This document shows positions 1-5,447 of a DNA stretch of 6,712 nucleotides, piece by piece. Location of the stretch: assembly GCA_016882345.1 (NCBI GenBank), contig VGQR01000112.1, forward strand, positions 1 to 6,712. The letters are read 5' to 3'. Below the pieces are notes generated by a model. It was not told the DNA's origin and searched no databases. It saw only the letters and a program-made list of their open reading frames with translations. This DNA is from Cyanobacteria bacterium K_DeepCast_35m_m2_023. GTDB taxonomy: Bacteria; Cyanobacteriota; Cyanobacteriia; PCC-6307; Cyanobiaceae. The position numbers were made by a program, and so were the translations under genes. Numbering within the stretch: position 1 is the stretch's first letter; every line of letters starts with the position of its first letter.

Positions 1-118
1 AGCCGCCATCTTGTTGATGGTGATCGGCACCACCTTTCTGGCACCGATCCTGCTGCGATTGGTGATCCCCAGCGAGCCCGGCGACACGACCAGCCCAGCG
101 TTGGAGCAACCGAGCTGA
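1..118 (+). CDS. C-terminal end of a probable CPA2-type cation:proton antiporter (5' part outside window)
   Basis: An open frame enters from the left edge (first full codon at base 2) and stops at TGA 116-118, giving 38 residues. It begins with one hydrophobic helix containing MVIGTTFLAPILLRL, then a short polar tail rich in Ser, Pro, Glu and Thr. The helix resembles the last transmembrane segment of CPA2 (KefB/NhaS3-like) monovalent cation:proton antiporters, and it parallels the end of the complete antiporter at 3176-4345, which has LMVTVTTVLGLLLLERRLL. The family normally exchanges Na+ or K+ for H+ across the plasma or thylakoid membrane. No RCK/TrkA-N regulatory domain follows the helix, so this would be a membrane-domain-only version. 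The family call rests on one helix and is tentative; another multi-helix transporter is possible. The gene converges on the next one, with 18 bases between the two stop codons and no obvious terminator hairpin. Confidence 0.5.
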   Translation, partial: AAILLMVIGTTFLAPILLRLVIPSEPGDTTSPALEQPS

Positions 119-136
119 ATTCAACAGCCCAGGAAC

Positions 137-835
137 TCAGAGAGCGGCCTGCGTCATCTGATGCAGACCCTCAATGCCCTGCCAGCCCAGATAAAGGCCC
201 AGGACCAGCGCAAACACCCCCACCAGCCATTCGGCCCGGTGCACCAGCCAGTCGTTGATGCGGGTGAGCGGCTCACGCAGCCGCCCCCGGCTGATCAACC
301 AGGCCAACGGCGGCAGCAGCAGCAGTGAGGTGGTCACCGCCACAAACACGGCCCCCACCTCCAGGTCACCGCGCAACGAGGTGTGGTTGGTGAGCAACAT
401 GCCGCCCTCTTTCACATAGAACACAAGGTTCTCGGGGCTCACCAGGGCGCAACCCGCGCCCAGGCCCATCAAGGGCAACCAGTCGAGCTCGGGCAACTGT
501 CCCATCAGTTGCATGGCCCAGTTTTCTTCGCCCATCGCCACCGCCGGGGTGAGCTCAAACAGGCCCAGGGCCACCAGGGCGCCGGCACCGATCAGGTCCA
601 TCAGCACCTGACCGCGGCTGCCCAGGTGCATGGCCCAGCTCAAGCGACTGCCCACCAGCACCACCGCCGCCAGGGCACCGCCGTTGGCCAGCATCCAACC
701 GCCCAGGTAAGAGGCGCAGCGCAGCAGGGGGTTGCGGCCGAGCAGCAACAACGCCACCAGGGCGATGTTGATCGGACTGAAAGAAATCCCCAGGCCGAGC
801 GCCATGGTCTGGGTGAGCCAGTGGAACGGAAGCAT
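137..835 (-). CDS. GAP/Sap-family (LysE-like fold) six-helix membrane protein
   Basis: This is a 232-residue integral membrane protein with about six hydrophobic segments (near residues 10-33, 43-66, 76-96, 119-141, 159-182 and 203-222). It looks like the GAP family (Sap, related to mycobacterial peptidoglycolipid/sulfolipid addressing proteins), which is distantly similar to LysE-type exporters. Supporting signs are the length, a SPINIALVALLLLG-like segment at the end of helix 1 followed by R-x-A-x-YLGGW, and a matching SPENLVFY segment in helix 4. The two SPxN elements suggest an internal duplication, as in LysE-like transporters. The substrate cannot be told from sequence. The ATG at 833-835 has no clear Shine-Dalgarno motif; Met11 is an alternative start that would still keep helix 1. 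The gene lies 42 bases downstream of the permease locus on the same strand, so co-transcription is likely. Confidence 0.6.
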   Translation of the reverse strand: MLPFHWLTQTMALGLGISFSPINIALVALLLLGRNPLLRCASYLGGWMLANGGALAAVVLVGSRLSWAMHLGSRGQVLMDLIGAGALVALGLFELTPAVAMGEENWAMQLMGQLPELDWLPLMGLGAGCALVSPENLVFYVKEGGMLLTNHTSLRGDLEVGAVFVAVTTSLLLLPPLAWLISRGRLREPLTRINDWLVHRAEWLVGVFALVLGLYLGWQGIEGLHQMTQAAL

Positions 836-877
836 GGGCTGATTGTGGCGTTTCCTGGCTCCAAGCCGCGAAAGCGC

Positions 878-2137
878 TCAGAGGTAAAAGCCCACCGTGG
901 TGACCACGCGGGTGCCCTGGGCCCGCAAGGCGCTGCGCAGGGCGATGGTGCTCTGGTTGTGGAGCAGGTTCTCCCAACGGTGGCGGGTGACAAACACCGG
1001 CAGCACCACCGTGCAGAAGTGATCGCGATCCTTGCGGTGCTGGGCTTCGAACTGGCGGACGAAACCCAACACCGGCTCGATCAGTGAGCGATAGGGGGAC
1101 TCAAGAATCACCAGCGGCACCTCGGGCAGCTGCTGCTGCCACTGGGCCCGGAAGGCGTCCGCCTTGCCCAGCCCGAGATCCACATGCACTGCCACCAGCT
1201 CGCGGGCGATGGTGCGGGCATAGCGCACGGCCTCAAAACTGCCGCGATGCAGCTGGCCCACCAGCACCACCACCGGCGCGCCCCCCTCGGTTGGCGCCGG
1301 CGGCAGGCTCAGTGTTTTGTCGGTGGCCAGCCGCAGGCGCTTGGCCACCTGGCGGTAATGGGACTTGATCGTTAGAAACAGGCTCACCAGCATCGGTATC
1401 GCCAGCACCACCAACCAGGCCCCGTGGGAAAACTTGCTGAACAACAGCACGGCGGTGACGACCGCGGTCACCACGGCGCCGCAGCCGTTCACCAGGGCTT
1501 TGGGCAGCCAGCCAGCGGCGGTCCTCTGCTTCCACCAATGCACCACCATGCCCGCCTGCGAGAGGGTGAAGCTGAGGAACACACCGACGGCATAGAGCGG
1601 GATCAACCGCGTGACACTGCCGTTGAACACCACCAGCAGCAGAGCGGCAAATACACTGAGGGCCAGGATGCCGTTGCTGAACACCAGCCGATCGCCCAGC
1701 GAGGTGAGCTGGCGCGGCAAATAGCCGTCCTGAGCCAGAAAGTTGGCCAGCCGCGGAAAGTCGGCATAGGCCGTATTGGCCGCCAGTAACAAAATCAACA
1801 GCGTGGCCAGTTGCAGCACCAGCAGCAGCGGACCATTGCCAAACACGGCCTGACCGAGCTGGTACAGCAAGGTGGGGCCGTGTTCTTCGTAGATCACCCC
1901 CAGCTCGTGCGCCAGCACGCTGATGCCACCGAACATCAGCGCCAGCATCAGCACCATGGCCGTGAGCACGCGTCGGGCGTTGCGCCATTCGACCGGCCGA
2001 AAGGCCAGCACCGAATCGCTGATCGCCTCGATCCCGGTCAGGGCTGCACAACCTGAACTGAACGCCCGCATCAACAACACCGGCGTCAACGCCGCCGCAA
2101 GCCCCGCTGTGCTGGTGTTGTGCACCCCAGCCAGCAT
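878..2137 (-). CDS. APC-family (KimA/YdaO-like) permease, C-terminal part: TM6-TM12 plus cytosolic domain
   Basis: This 419-residue frame carries the second half of an APC-superfamily permease. The segment AFSSGCAALTGIEAISD (residues 25-41) is typical of the broken TM6 of this family. Further helices are near residues 56-77, 103-128, 151-172, 177-200, 217-235 and 239-257. After about residue 260 comes a soluble domain with alternating beta/alpha character (PVVVLVGQLHRGSFEAVRYA, then LVAVHVD), like the USP-like cytosolic tail of KimA/YdaO-type potassium importers. Many cyanobacterial homologues are annotated only as APC-family permeases, so the substrate (K+ or amino acid) is uncertain. The frame is continuous with the N-terminal part at 2147-2770: only TAA, CAG, GAT and CGG separate them from this ATG. 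An AGGA (complement of 2142-2145) lies 4 bases before the ATG, short for a good ribosome site, so reinitiation is possible but not convincing. Otherwise this is the 3' part of a nonsense-interrupted gene. Confidence 0.75.
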   Translation of the reverse strand: MLAGVHNTSTAGLAAALTPVLLMRAFSSGCAALTGIEAISDSVLAFRPVEWRNARRVLTAMVLMLALMFGGISVLAHELGVIYEEHGPTLLYQLGQAVFGNGPLLLVLQLATLLILLLAANTAYADFPRLANFLAQDGYLPRQLTSLGDRLVFSNGILALSVFAALLLVVFNGSVTRLIPLYAVGVFLSFTLSQAGMVVHWWKQRTAAGWLPKALVNGCGAVVTAVVTAVLLFSKFSHGAWLVVLAIPMLVSLFLTIKSHYRQVAKRLRLATDKTLSLPPAPTEGGAPVVVLVGQLHRGSFEAVRYARTIARELVAVHVDLGLGKADAFRAQWQQQLPEVPLVILESPYRSLIEPVLGFVRQFEAQHRKDRDHFCTVVLPVFVTRHRWENLLHNQSTIALRSALRAQGTRVVTTVGFYL

Positions 2138-2146
2138 CCGATCCTG

Positions 2147-2770
2147 TTACGCAGCGGACAGCACCGCCAGATCACCCTGGGACAGTCGCCACAGCCCCCC
2201 GATCACCAGGGCAAACACCGCCACCATGAACACATAGGTGGGCAGGCTCAGCAGCTGGGCGCTGGAGCGCACGCCCCGCAGGTTGGCCACCATCAACAGC
2301 ACCAGGGCCAGCAGGCACAGGGGCACTCGCACAACCTCGAGCGCGGGCTCATACGAGGTCAGGGCCGCGATGCCAGCAGCGGTGCTGACCGCCACAGTCA
2401 GCACATAATCAATCGAAAGGGCAGCTCCGGCCACAAGGCCGGTCACTGGGCCCAGGTTGTCATGGCTCACCCGGTACGAGCCCCCGCCCTGCGGATAGGC
2501 CTTGATCGTTTGGCGGTAACTGATCGCCACGATCACCATCAACGCAATGATCAGACCGGTGATCGGCAGGGTGACGGTCAAGCCGGCTGCCCCCGCAGCC
2601 CCGAGCACCAGCACGATCTCCTGGGTGGCGTAAGCCACCGAGGACAGAGCATCAGAACTCAGGATCGCCAATGCTTCGGCATTGGTCAGGCGCTCTTCGG
2701 CATGGGCGCTGGTGGGCAGGGGAGCTCCCAACAGCACCGTTTTCAACCAACCCAACTGCAGACGTGCCAT
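2147..2770 (-). CDS. APC-family (KimA/YdaO-like) permease, N-terminal part: TM1-TM5, ends at in-frame TAA
   Basis: This part has 207 residues, starting at ATG 2768-2770. The start was chosen because the family typically begins just before an LLxGxPLPTSAHAEERL stretch, here at residues 13-28. A longer frame reaches 2953 but would run into the divergent lipoprotein gene with non-family sequence. Recognisable family features are SSDALSSVAYA in the unwound TM1 (about residues 38-48), AYPQGGGSY after TM2, and a long TM3 near 105-135 containing SIDYVLTVAVSTAAGIAAL. TM4 lies near 145-163 and TM5 near 175-195. Translation ends after GDLAVLSAA at TAA 2147-2149, before TM6. With the downstream frame the total would be 631 codons including the TAA, which fits the usual size of about 600 residues for the family. 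No clear Shine-Dalgarno motif precedes the start. On its own this fragment lacks half of the transport core. Confidence 0.75.
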   Translation of the reverse strand: MARLQLGWLKTVLLGAPLPTSAHAEERLTNAEALAILSSDALSSVAYATQEIVLVLGAAGAAGLTVTLPITGLIIALMVIVAISYRQTIKAYPQGGGSYRVSHDNLGPVTGLVAGAALSIDYVLTVAVSTAAGIAALTSYEPALEVVRVPLCLLALVLLMVANLRGVRSSAQLLSLPTYVFMVAVFALVIGGLWRLSQGDLAVLSAA

Positions 2771-2867
2771 GGACGCCAGAGCGCTGTCCAAAATCCAGCA
2801 AAACCCTAGAGCCGCCCTACAGTCGGCCCCCCTGCCTAGCGTGAGGCCCAGCCGATTTGCTGGGTTG
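2771..2867. promoter_or_regulatory. Divergent intergenic region between permease and lipoprotein genes
   Basis: These 97 bases separate two genes transcribed away from each other, so they should hold both promoters. Only weak candidates are visible: TACAGT at 2818-2823 on the + strand (four of six matches to TATAAT, no good -35), and TAGGGT (complement of about 2804-2809) on the minus strand. The clearest structure is the inverted repeat annotated separately at 2847-2864. Neither gene has a convincing Shine-Dalgarno motif. The promoter assignment is by position rather than by strong motifs. Confidence 0.4.
2847..2864 (+). promoter_or_regulatory. Perfect 6-bp inverted repeat just before the lipoprotein start
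   Basis: CCCAGC at 2847-2852 and GCTGGG at 2859-2864 are perfect inverted copies around the six-base loop CGATTT. They end three bases before the ATG at 2868, and two G-U pairs could extend the stem in RNA. The structure would occupy the place of the missing Shine-Dalgarno sequence, so it could limit initiation or act as a protein-binding site. At this GC content a chance 6-bp stem is quite possible. Confidence 0.25.
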
Positions 2868-3152
2868 ATGAAGCGCCCATCGCTGCTGATCGTCCCGATC
2901 GGCCTGATTCTGCTGAGTGCCTGCGGCACCCCCGACACCAAGGCGCTGCACACCCTGGCCTGTCAGCAGGCCGCCAACACGGTCGATCTGCAATCGGTGG
3001 CCCAGCTTGACTTGCTTCGCAAAGCCCTGGGGCTGGCACCGGGTGTCGATCCGGTCGGCACCTGCAAAGCCCTGGGAGTCGACATGAACCCGAAGACCGC
3101 AACCCCTGAGGACGCCCGGGAATCCGAGCCCCAGAGCGAACGGGACAACTGA
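2868..3152 (+). CDS. Small predicted lipoprotein of unknown function
   Basis: This gene encodes a 94-residue protein with a classic lipoprotein signal: MKRP, a hydrophobic run to residue 18, and the lipobox LSAC with the lipidated Cys at position 19, followed by G. Signal peptidase II processing should leave about 76 residues anchored to a membrane facing the periplasm. The mature part has two further cysteines (Cys32 and Cys66) that could form a disulfide, and a short amphipathic stretch near 40-55. It ends in a very acidic, polar tail (about residues 78-94, rich in Glu, Asp, Ser and Gln). ATG 2868 was chosen because upstream starts in the same frame put non-signal sequence before the hydrophobic core and overlap the divergent permease gene. 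The family was not recognised. The stop lies 23 bases before the antiporter start, so the two are probably co-transcribed; a partnership is only inference. Confidence 0.7.
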   Translation: MKRPSLLIVPIGLILLSACGTPDTKALHTLACQQAANTVDLQSVAQLDLLRKALGLAPGVDPVGTCKALGVDMNPKTATPEDARESEPQSERDN

Positions 3153-3175
3153 ATCCAATAGCCGTCACCCTGCCA

Positions 3176-4345
3176 ATGGCGACGCCGTCGTTGCTGACCA
3201 CCCTGCTGATCCTGCTGATCAGCCTGGGCACGACGCGCGTTCTTGGCGCGCGACTGGCCCGGTGGTCCATCCCCGCCTTGGTGGTCGAACTGGCGATTGG
3301 CTTTGTGCTCGGCAACACCCTGCTGCCGTTCAAAGCGATTCAGCCGCTCAGCGGCATCACCGAACTGGGCGTCCTGACGTTGTTTTTTCAGGTGGGACTC
3401 CAGGTGCGAGGCGATCTGTTGAGCTCGCGGGCCTGGACGATCACCCGTCTGGTCGCACTCAGCTTTCTGACCCCGCTGCTGGCCTATTGGCCCCTGGTGC
3501 GTTGGTTTGCCATGCCACCAGCCACGGCCCTGCTGTGCCTGGCCTGCCTGTCAGCCACCGGCACCGGCGTCACCCTGCGGTTGCTGGCCCAACGCCAGGC
3601 GGTGCGCACCCCATCGGGGCGGCTGCTGGTGGGGGTGTCGGTGCTCGATGACCTGCCGGCGATCACGCTGCTGGCCCTGGCGGCGGCTACCGGAGGCAGA
3701 GCCATCGTCGGAAACCCCATGGGGCCGGCCGGCTTGGTGCTGGGGCTGCTGTTTGCCCTGTTCAGCACCAGCCTGGTGAGCTGGTGGGTGCAGCACCGCG
3801 GCCGGCGCCCCAGCGGCCCCCTGGCGATTTTGTTGCTGCTGATCGGCCCGGCCTGGATCGGCGAAATCAGTGGACTGACCTCGCTGCTGGGGGCCCTGTG
3901 GGGCGGGGTGCTGCTGAGCCGGCTCAGTCCACCCGAATACGCCGTCAATCGGGTGCTGAGCGTGCTTTCAGAGGTGTTTCTGCCCCTCTATTTCATCAGC
4001 GTTGGCATGCGGGTGTCGGCCAGCTCGCTGGTTGACGCGCGAGCCTGGAGCCTGGCACTGGTGCTGCTGATTGCCGCACTGCTCAGCAAGCTCGCCTGCG
4101 GCCTAGGGGTCAGCGCCAAGGACAGGCGCGAGGGGGTCGACCGCTGGTTGGTGGTCTTTGGGCTGATTCCGCGCGGACTCCCGGGGCTGGTGTTTGCCAC
4201 CACTGCCCTGGGGGCCGGACTGATCAATCAACCGCAGTTTTCGGCTTTGGTGCTGATGGTGACAGTCACAACGGTGCTGGGACTGCTGTTGTTGGAGCGT
4301 CGCTTGCTGCAGCGGGGTGCGGTCGATGGAAGGTCAACTGATTAA
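3176..4345 (+). CDS. CPA2-family cation:proton (Na+/H+ or K+/H+) antiporter, membrane domain only
   Basis: This is a 389-residue integral membrane protein of about 12-13 helices. Diagnostic motifs appear in the expected CPA2 order: VVELAIGFVLG (residues 36-46) in the second helix, FFQVGLQV (70-77), and SATGTGVTLRLLAQ (126-139). These are followed by VSVLDDLPAI (154-163), whose adjacent Asp158-Asp159 match the ion-binding pair. FISVGMRV (273-280), Lys305 in a late helix and FGLIPRGLPGLV (328-339) complete the set. The family exchanges Na+ or K+ for protons in the plasma or thylakoid membrane. No RCK/TrkA-N nucleotide-binding domain follows the last helix, which separates it from KefB/KefC-type channels. 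The PRGLPG loop replaces the commoner PRGE, so ion preference may differ. There is no clear Shine-Dalgarno before the ATG. The gene follows the lipoprotein closely and resembles the fragment at the left edge, which may be a paralogue. Confidence 0.88.
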   Translation: MATPSLLTTLLILLISLGTTRVLGARLARWSIPALVVELAIGFVLGNTLLPFKAIQPLSGITELGVLTLFFQVGLQVRGDLLSSRAWTITRLVALSFLTPLLAYWPLVRWFAMPPATALLCLACLSATGTGVTLRLLAQRQAVRTPSGRLLVGVSVLDDLPAITLLALAAATGGRAIVGNPMGPAGLVLGLLFALFSTSLVSWWVQHRGRRPSGPLAILLLLIGPAWIGEISGLTSLLGALWGGVLLSRLSPPEYAVNRVLSVLSEVFLPLYFISVGMRVSASSLVDARAWSLALVLLIAALLSKLACGLGVSAKDRREGVDRWLVVFGLIPRGLPGLVFATTALGAGLINQPQFSALVLMVTVTTVLGLLLLERRLLQRGAVDGRSTD

Positions 4346-4409
4346 GTTCCAGGAGATCGTGTTGCTCGCTCTGGTGCTGGCGTTGATGGCTGCCTCGCTG
4401 ACGGGCTGA
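4326..4409 (+). CDS. Possible 27-residue single-helix membrane peptide overlapping the antiporter end
   Basis: ATG 4326-4328 opens a 27-codon frame ending at TGA 4407-4409. It overlaps the last 20 bases of the antiporter gene in a different frame. The peptide begins MEGQLIKFQEIV and then has one hydrophobic stretch of about 15 residues, the composition of small membrane subunits. It does not match any small photosystem or cytochrome b6f subunit that could be recalled (PsaM, PsbM, Psb30, PetM, PetN). The overlap would permit translational coupling. Upstream bases are G-rich but include no standard Shine-Dalgarno motif. A hydrophobic frame this short can arise by chance in leucine-rich, GC-rich sequence. 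Confidence 0.25.
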   Translation: MEGQLIKFQEIVLLALVLALMAASLTG

Positions 4410-4447
4410 TTGCTGCGGCCTCAATCAAGGTCGCCACCCCATTGAGG
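4407..4447 (+). promoter_or_regulatory. Two overlapping inverted repeats between antiporter and POR-like gene
   Basis: TGATTG (4407-4412) pairs with CAATCA (4422-4427) around a nine-base loop. CCTCAAT (4419-4425) pairs with ATTGAGG (4441-4447) around a 15-base loop. The two stems share bases 4422-4425, so only one can form at a time. There is no T-run after either stem, so a simple Rho-independent terminator is unlikely. An operator or a weak transcript-end structure fits better. Confidence 0.3.
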
Positions 4448-4479
4448 TCAGAACTGCCCAACAATGGCTTCTGCCTGCT

Positions 4480-4483
4480 GGAG
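4480..4483 (+). promoter_or_regulatory. Ribosome-binding site supporting the 4491 start of the POR-like gene
   Basis: GGAG lies seven bases before the ATG at 4491. The in-frame ATG at 4464 has no such motif in front of it. This decides for the shorter protein, whose NAD(P)-binding strand then begins a few residues from the N-terminus, as is usual for short-chain dehydrogenases. Confidence 0.5.
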
Positions 4484-4490
4484 CGCAGCG

Positions 4491-5447
4491 ATGGCCATCG
4501 ACCCGCCCCGCAACATCGTGCTGAGCGGTGGCAGCTCGGGTATTGGCTTGGAGGCCGCCCGCCAGCTGCTTGAGGCGGGCCATCGGCTGACGGTGCTCTG
4601 TCGTGATGGCCGTGCTACAGCCGGGTTGCGGCAAGGGCTGGGGGGCGCCTTGCACACCCCGATTGCCGATCTGGCCGATCTGCAGAGTGTGGCCCGTTGT
4701 GCCCGCGGCCTGCTCGAGGCCGGCGAGCCGATCGACACCCTGGTGCTCAATGCCGGGATGCAGTACACCGGCGCGGCCCAACCGCGCTGGTCGGCCCAGG
4801 GGTTCGAGCTGACGATTGCTGTCAACCACCTGGCGCATCAGGCCCTGCTGCAGCACCTGCTGCCACTGCTGCGGGCGGCACCAGCCCCGCGGTTGGTGGT
4901 GACCACGTCCGAGGTTCACGACCCCAGCAGCTCGGGCGGACGCGTGGGCGAGCCTGCGGGCCTAGGTCAGCTCGACGGCCTGCGCCATGGCCCTGGCGCG
5001 GTCATGCTCGATGGCCGCAGCCGTTTTAACGCTGAGAAGGCCTACAAAGACAGCAAGCTCTGCAATCTGCTGATGGCTCGCTGGGCGGCCAGGCGCGAAC
5101 CGATCGCGGTGGTGGCCTGGAGTCCTGGGCTCGTGATTCCGCGCAGCCCGGGAGGCTTTTTCCGGGACAGCCGCCGCCACAATCCGATCGGCCAGGCCCT
5201 GTTTGCGCTGGTGGCACGGGACCTGCTGAAACTGACCGAATCGGTCGAACGGGCAGGGGCGCTGCTGGCCGCGCTGGCCACCGAGGCGGCTCACGGCGCA
5301 CCGGGGTTTCGGTACTGGAGCAACCGCGTGCTGGGGCCGGGCCAGCTGCGGTTTGAGCAGCGTGAACCAAGCCCTGAAGCCCGCGACGACGGCCTGGCTG
5401 AGGCGCTGTGGCAGCTCAGCGCCCAGGCCGCAGGGCTGCAGGCCTGA
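4491..5447 (+). CDS. Short-chain dehydrogenase related to light-dependent protochlorophyllide reductase (POR-like)
   Basis: The 318-residue protein has a complete SDR core. The cofactor glycine motif SGGSSGIG is at residues 12-19, NAG at 87-89, active-site Asn112 in VNHLAH, Ser140 in VVTTSEVHD and the catalytic pair Tyr185/Lys189 in AYKDSKLCN. The AYKDSKxCN block and the overall length are characteristic of light-dependent protochlorophyllide oxidoreductase, and Cys191 matches a conserved POR cysteine. However, the PGC motif that follows in true POR is PGL here (212-214), so the cysteine important in POR photochemistry is absent. The segment before it is also about four residues shorter. It is therefore probably a POR paralogue: an NADPH-dependent reductase of unknown substrate, perhaps a tetrapyrrole or carotenoid-like molecule. 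Its stop overlaps the next gene's start and chlN lies just beyond, so a pigment-related role is plausible but inferred. An alternative ATG at 4464 would add nine residues. Confidence 0.75.
   Translation: MAIDPPRNIVLSGGSSGIGLEAARQLLEAGHRLTVLCRDGRATAGLRQGLGGALHTPIADLADLQSVARCARGLLEAGEPIDTLVLNAGMQYTGAAQPRWSAQGFELTIAVNHLAHQALLQHLLPLLRAAPAPRLVVTTSEVHDPSSSGGRVGEPAGLGQLDGLRHGPGAVMLDGRSRFNAEKAYKDSKLCNLLMARWAARREPIAVVAWSPGLVIPRSPGGFFRDSRRHNPIGQALFALVARDLLKLTESVERAGALLAALATEAAHGAPGFRYWSNRVLGPGQLRFEQREPSPEARDDGLAEALWQLSAQAAGLQA

Larger units (their letters stand above)
878..2770 (-). pseudogene. Whole APC-family permease locus interrupted by a single in-frame TAA (codon 208)
   Basis: Read as one unit, 2770 down to 878 encodes a full-length KimA/YdaO-like APC permease: twelve helices plus a cytosolic USP-like tail. 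It has no frameshift and only one nonsense codon, the TAA whose complement is 2147-2149. Family sequence resumes within about 20 residues of the stop. The surrounding frame shows no other damage, which suggests a recent nonsense mutation, a sequence error, functional readthrough, or a genuine two-polypeptide permease. The base after the stop is C, generally a weaker termination context, but no known readthrough element is evident. KimA-type proteins import K+ with protons and are regulated by c-di-AMP in Bacillus; whether that applies here is inference. The interruption is seen directly, while loss of function is not proven. Confidence 0.5.

Noticed and set aside
119..136. Terminator between the convergent stops
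   Set aside because: Only 18 bases with no inverted repeat or T-run.
383..1087. 234-residue + strand frame across the GAP-like gene and permease 3' end
   Set aside because: It is rich in Gln and His with no domain or hydrophobic pattern, and it runs antisense to two well-supported membrane protein genes.
2771..2953. Upstream extension of the permease frame to an ATG at 2953
   Set aside because: It would add 61 residues of non-family sequence antisense to the lipoprotein signal peptide. ATG 2770 sits where the family normally begins.
4464..4490. Alternative start of the POR-like gene at 4464
   Set aside because: It has no ribosome-binding motif, whereas GGAG precedes ATG 4491 at good spacing. 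It cannot be wholly excluded.
5408..5446. Alternative start of the DUF6671-type gene at 5408
   Set aside because: It adds 13 residues inside the POR-like gene with no ribosome site. The TGATG overlap at 5445-5449 is the usual coupling arrangement and the family sequence starts after it.
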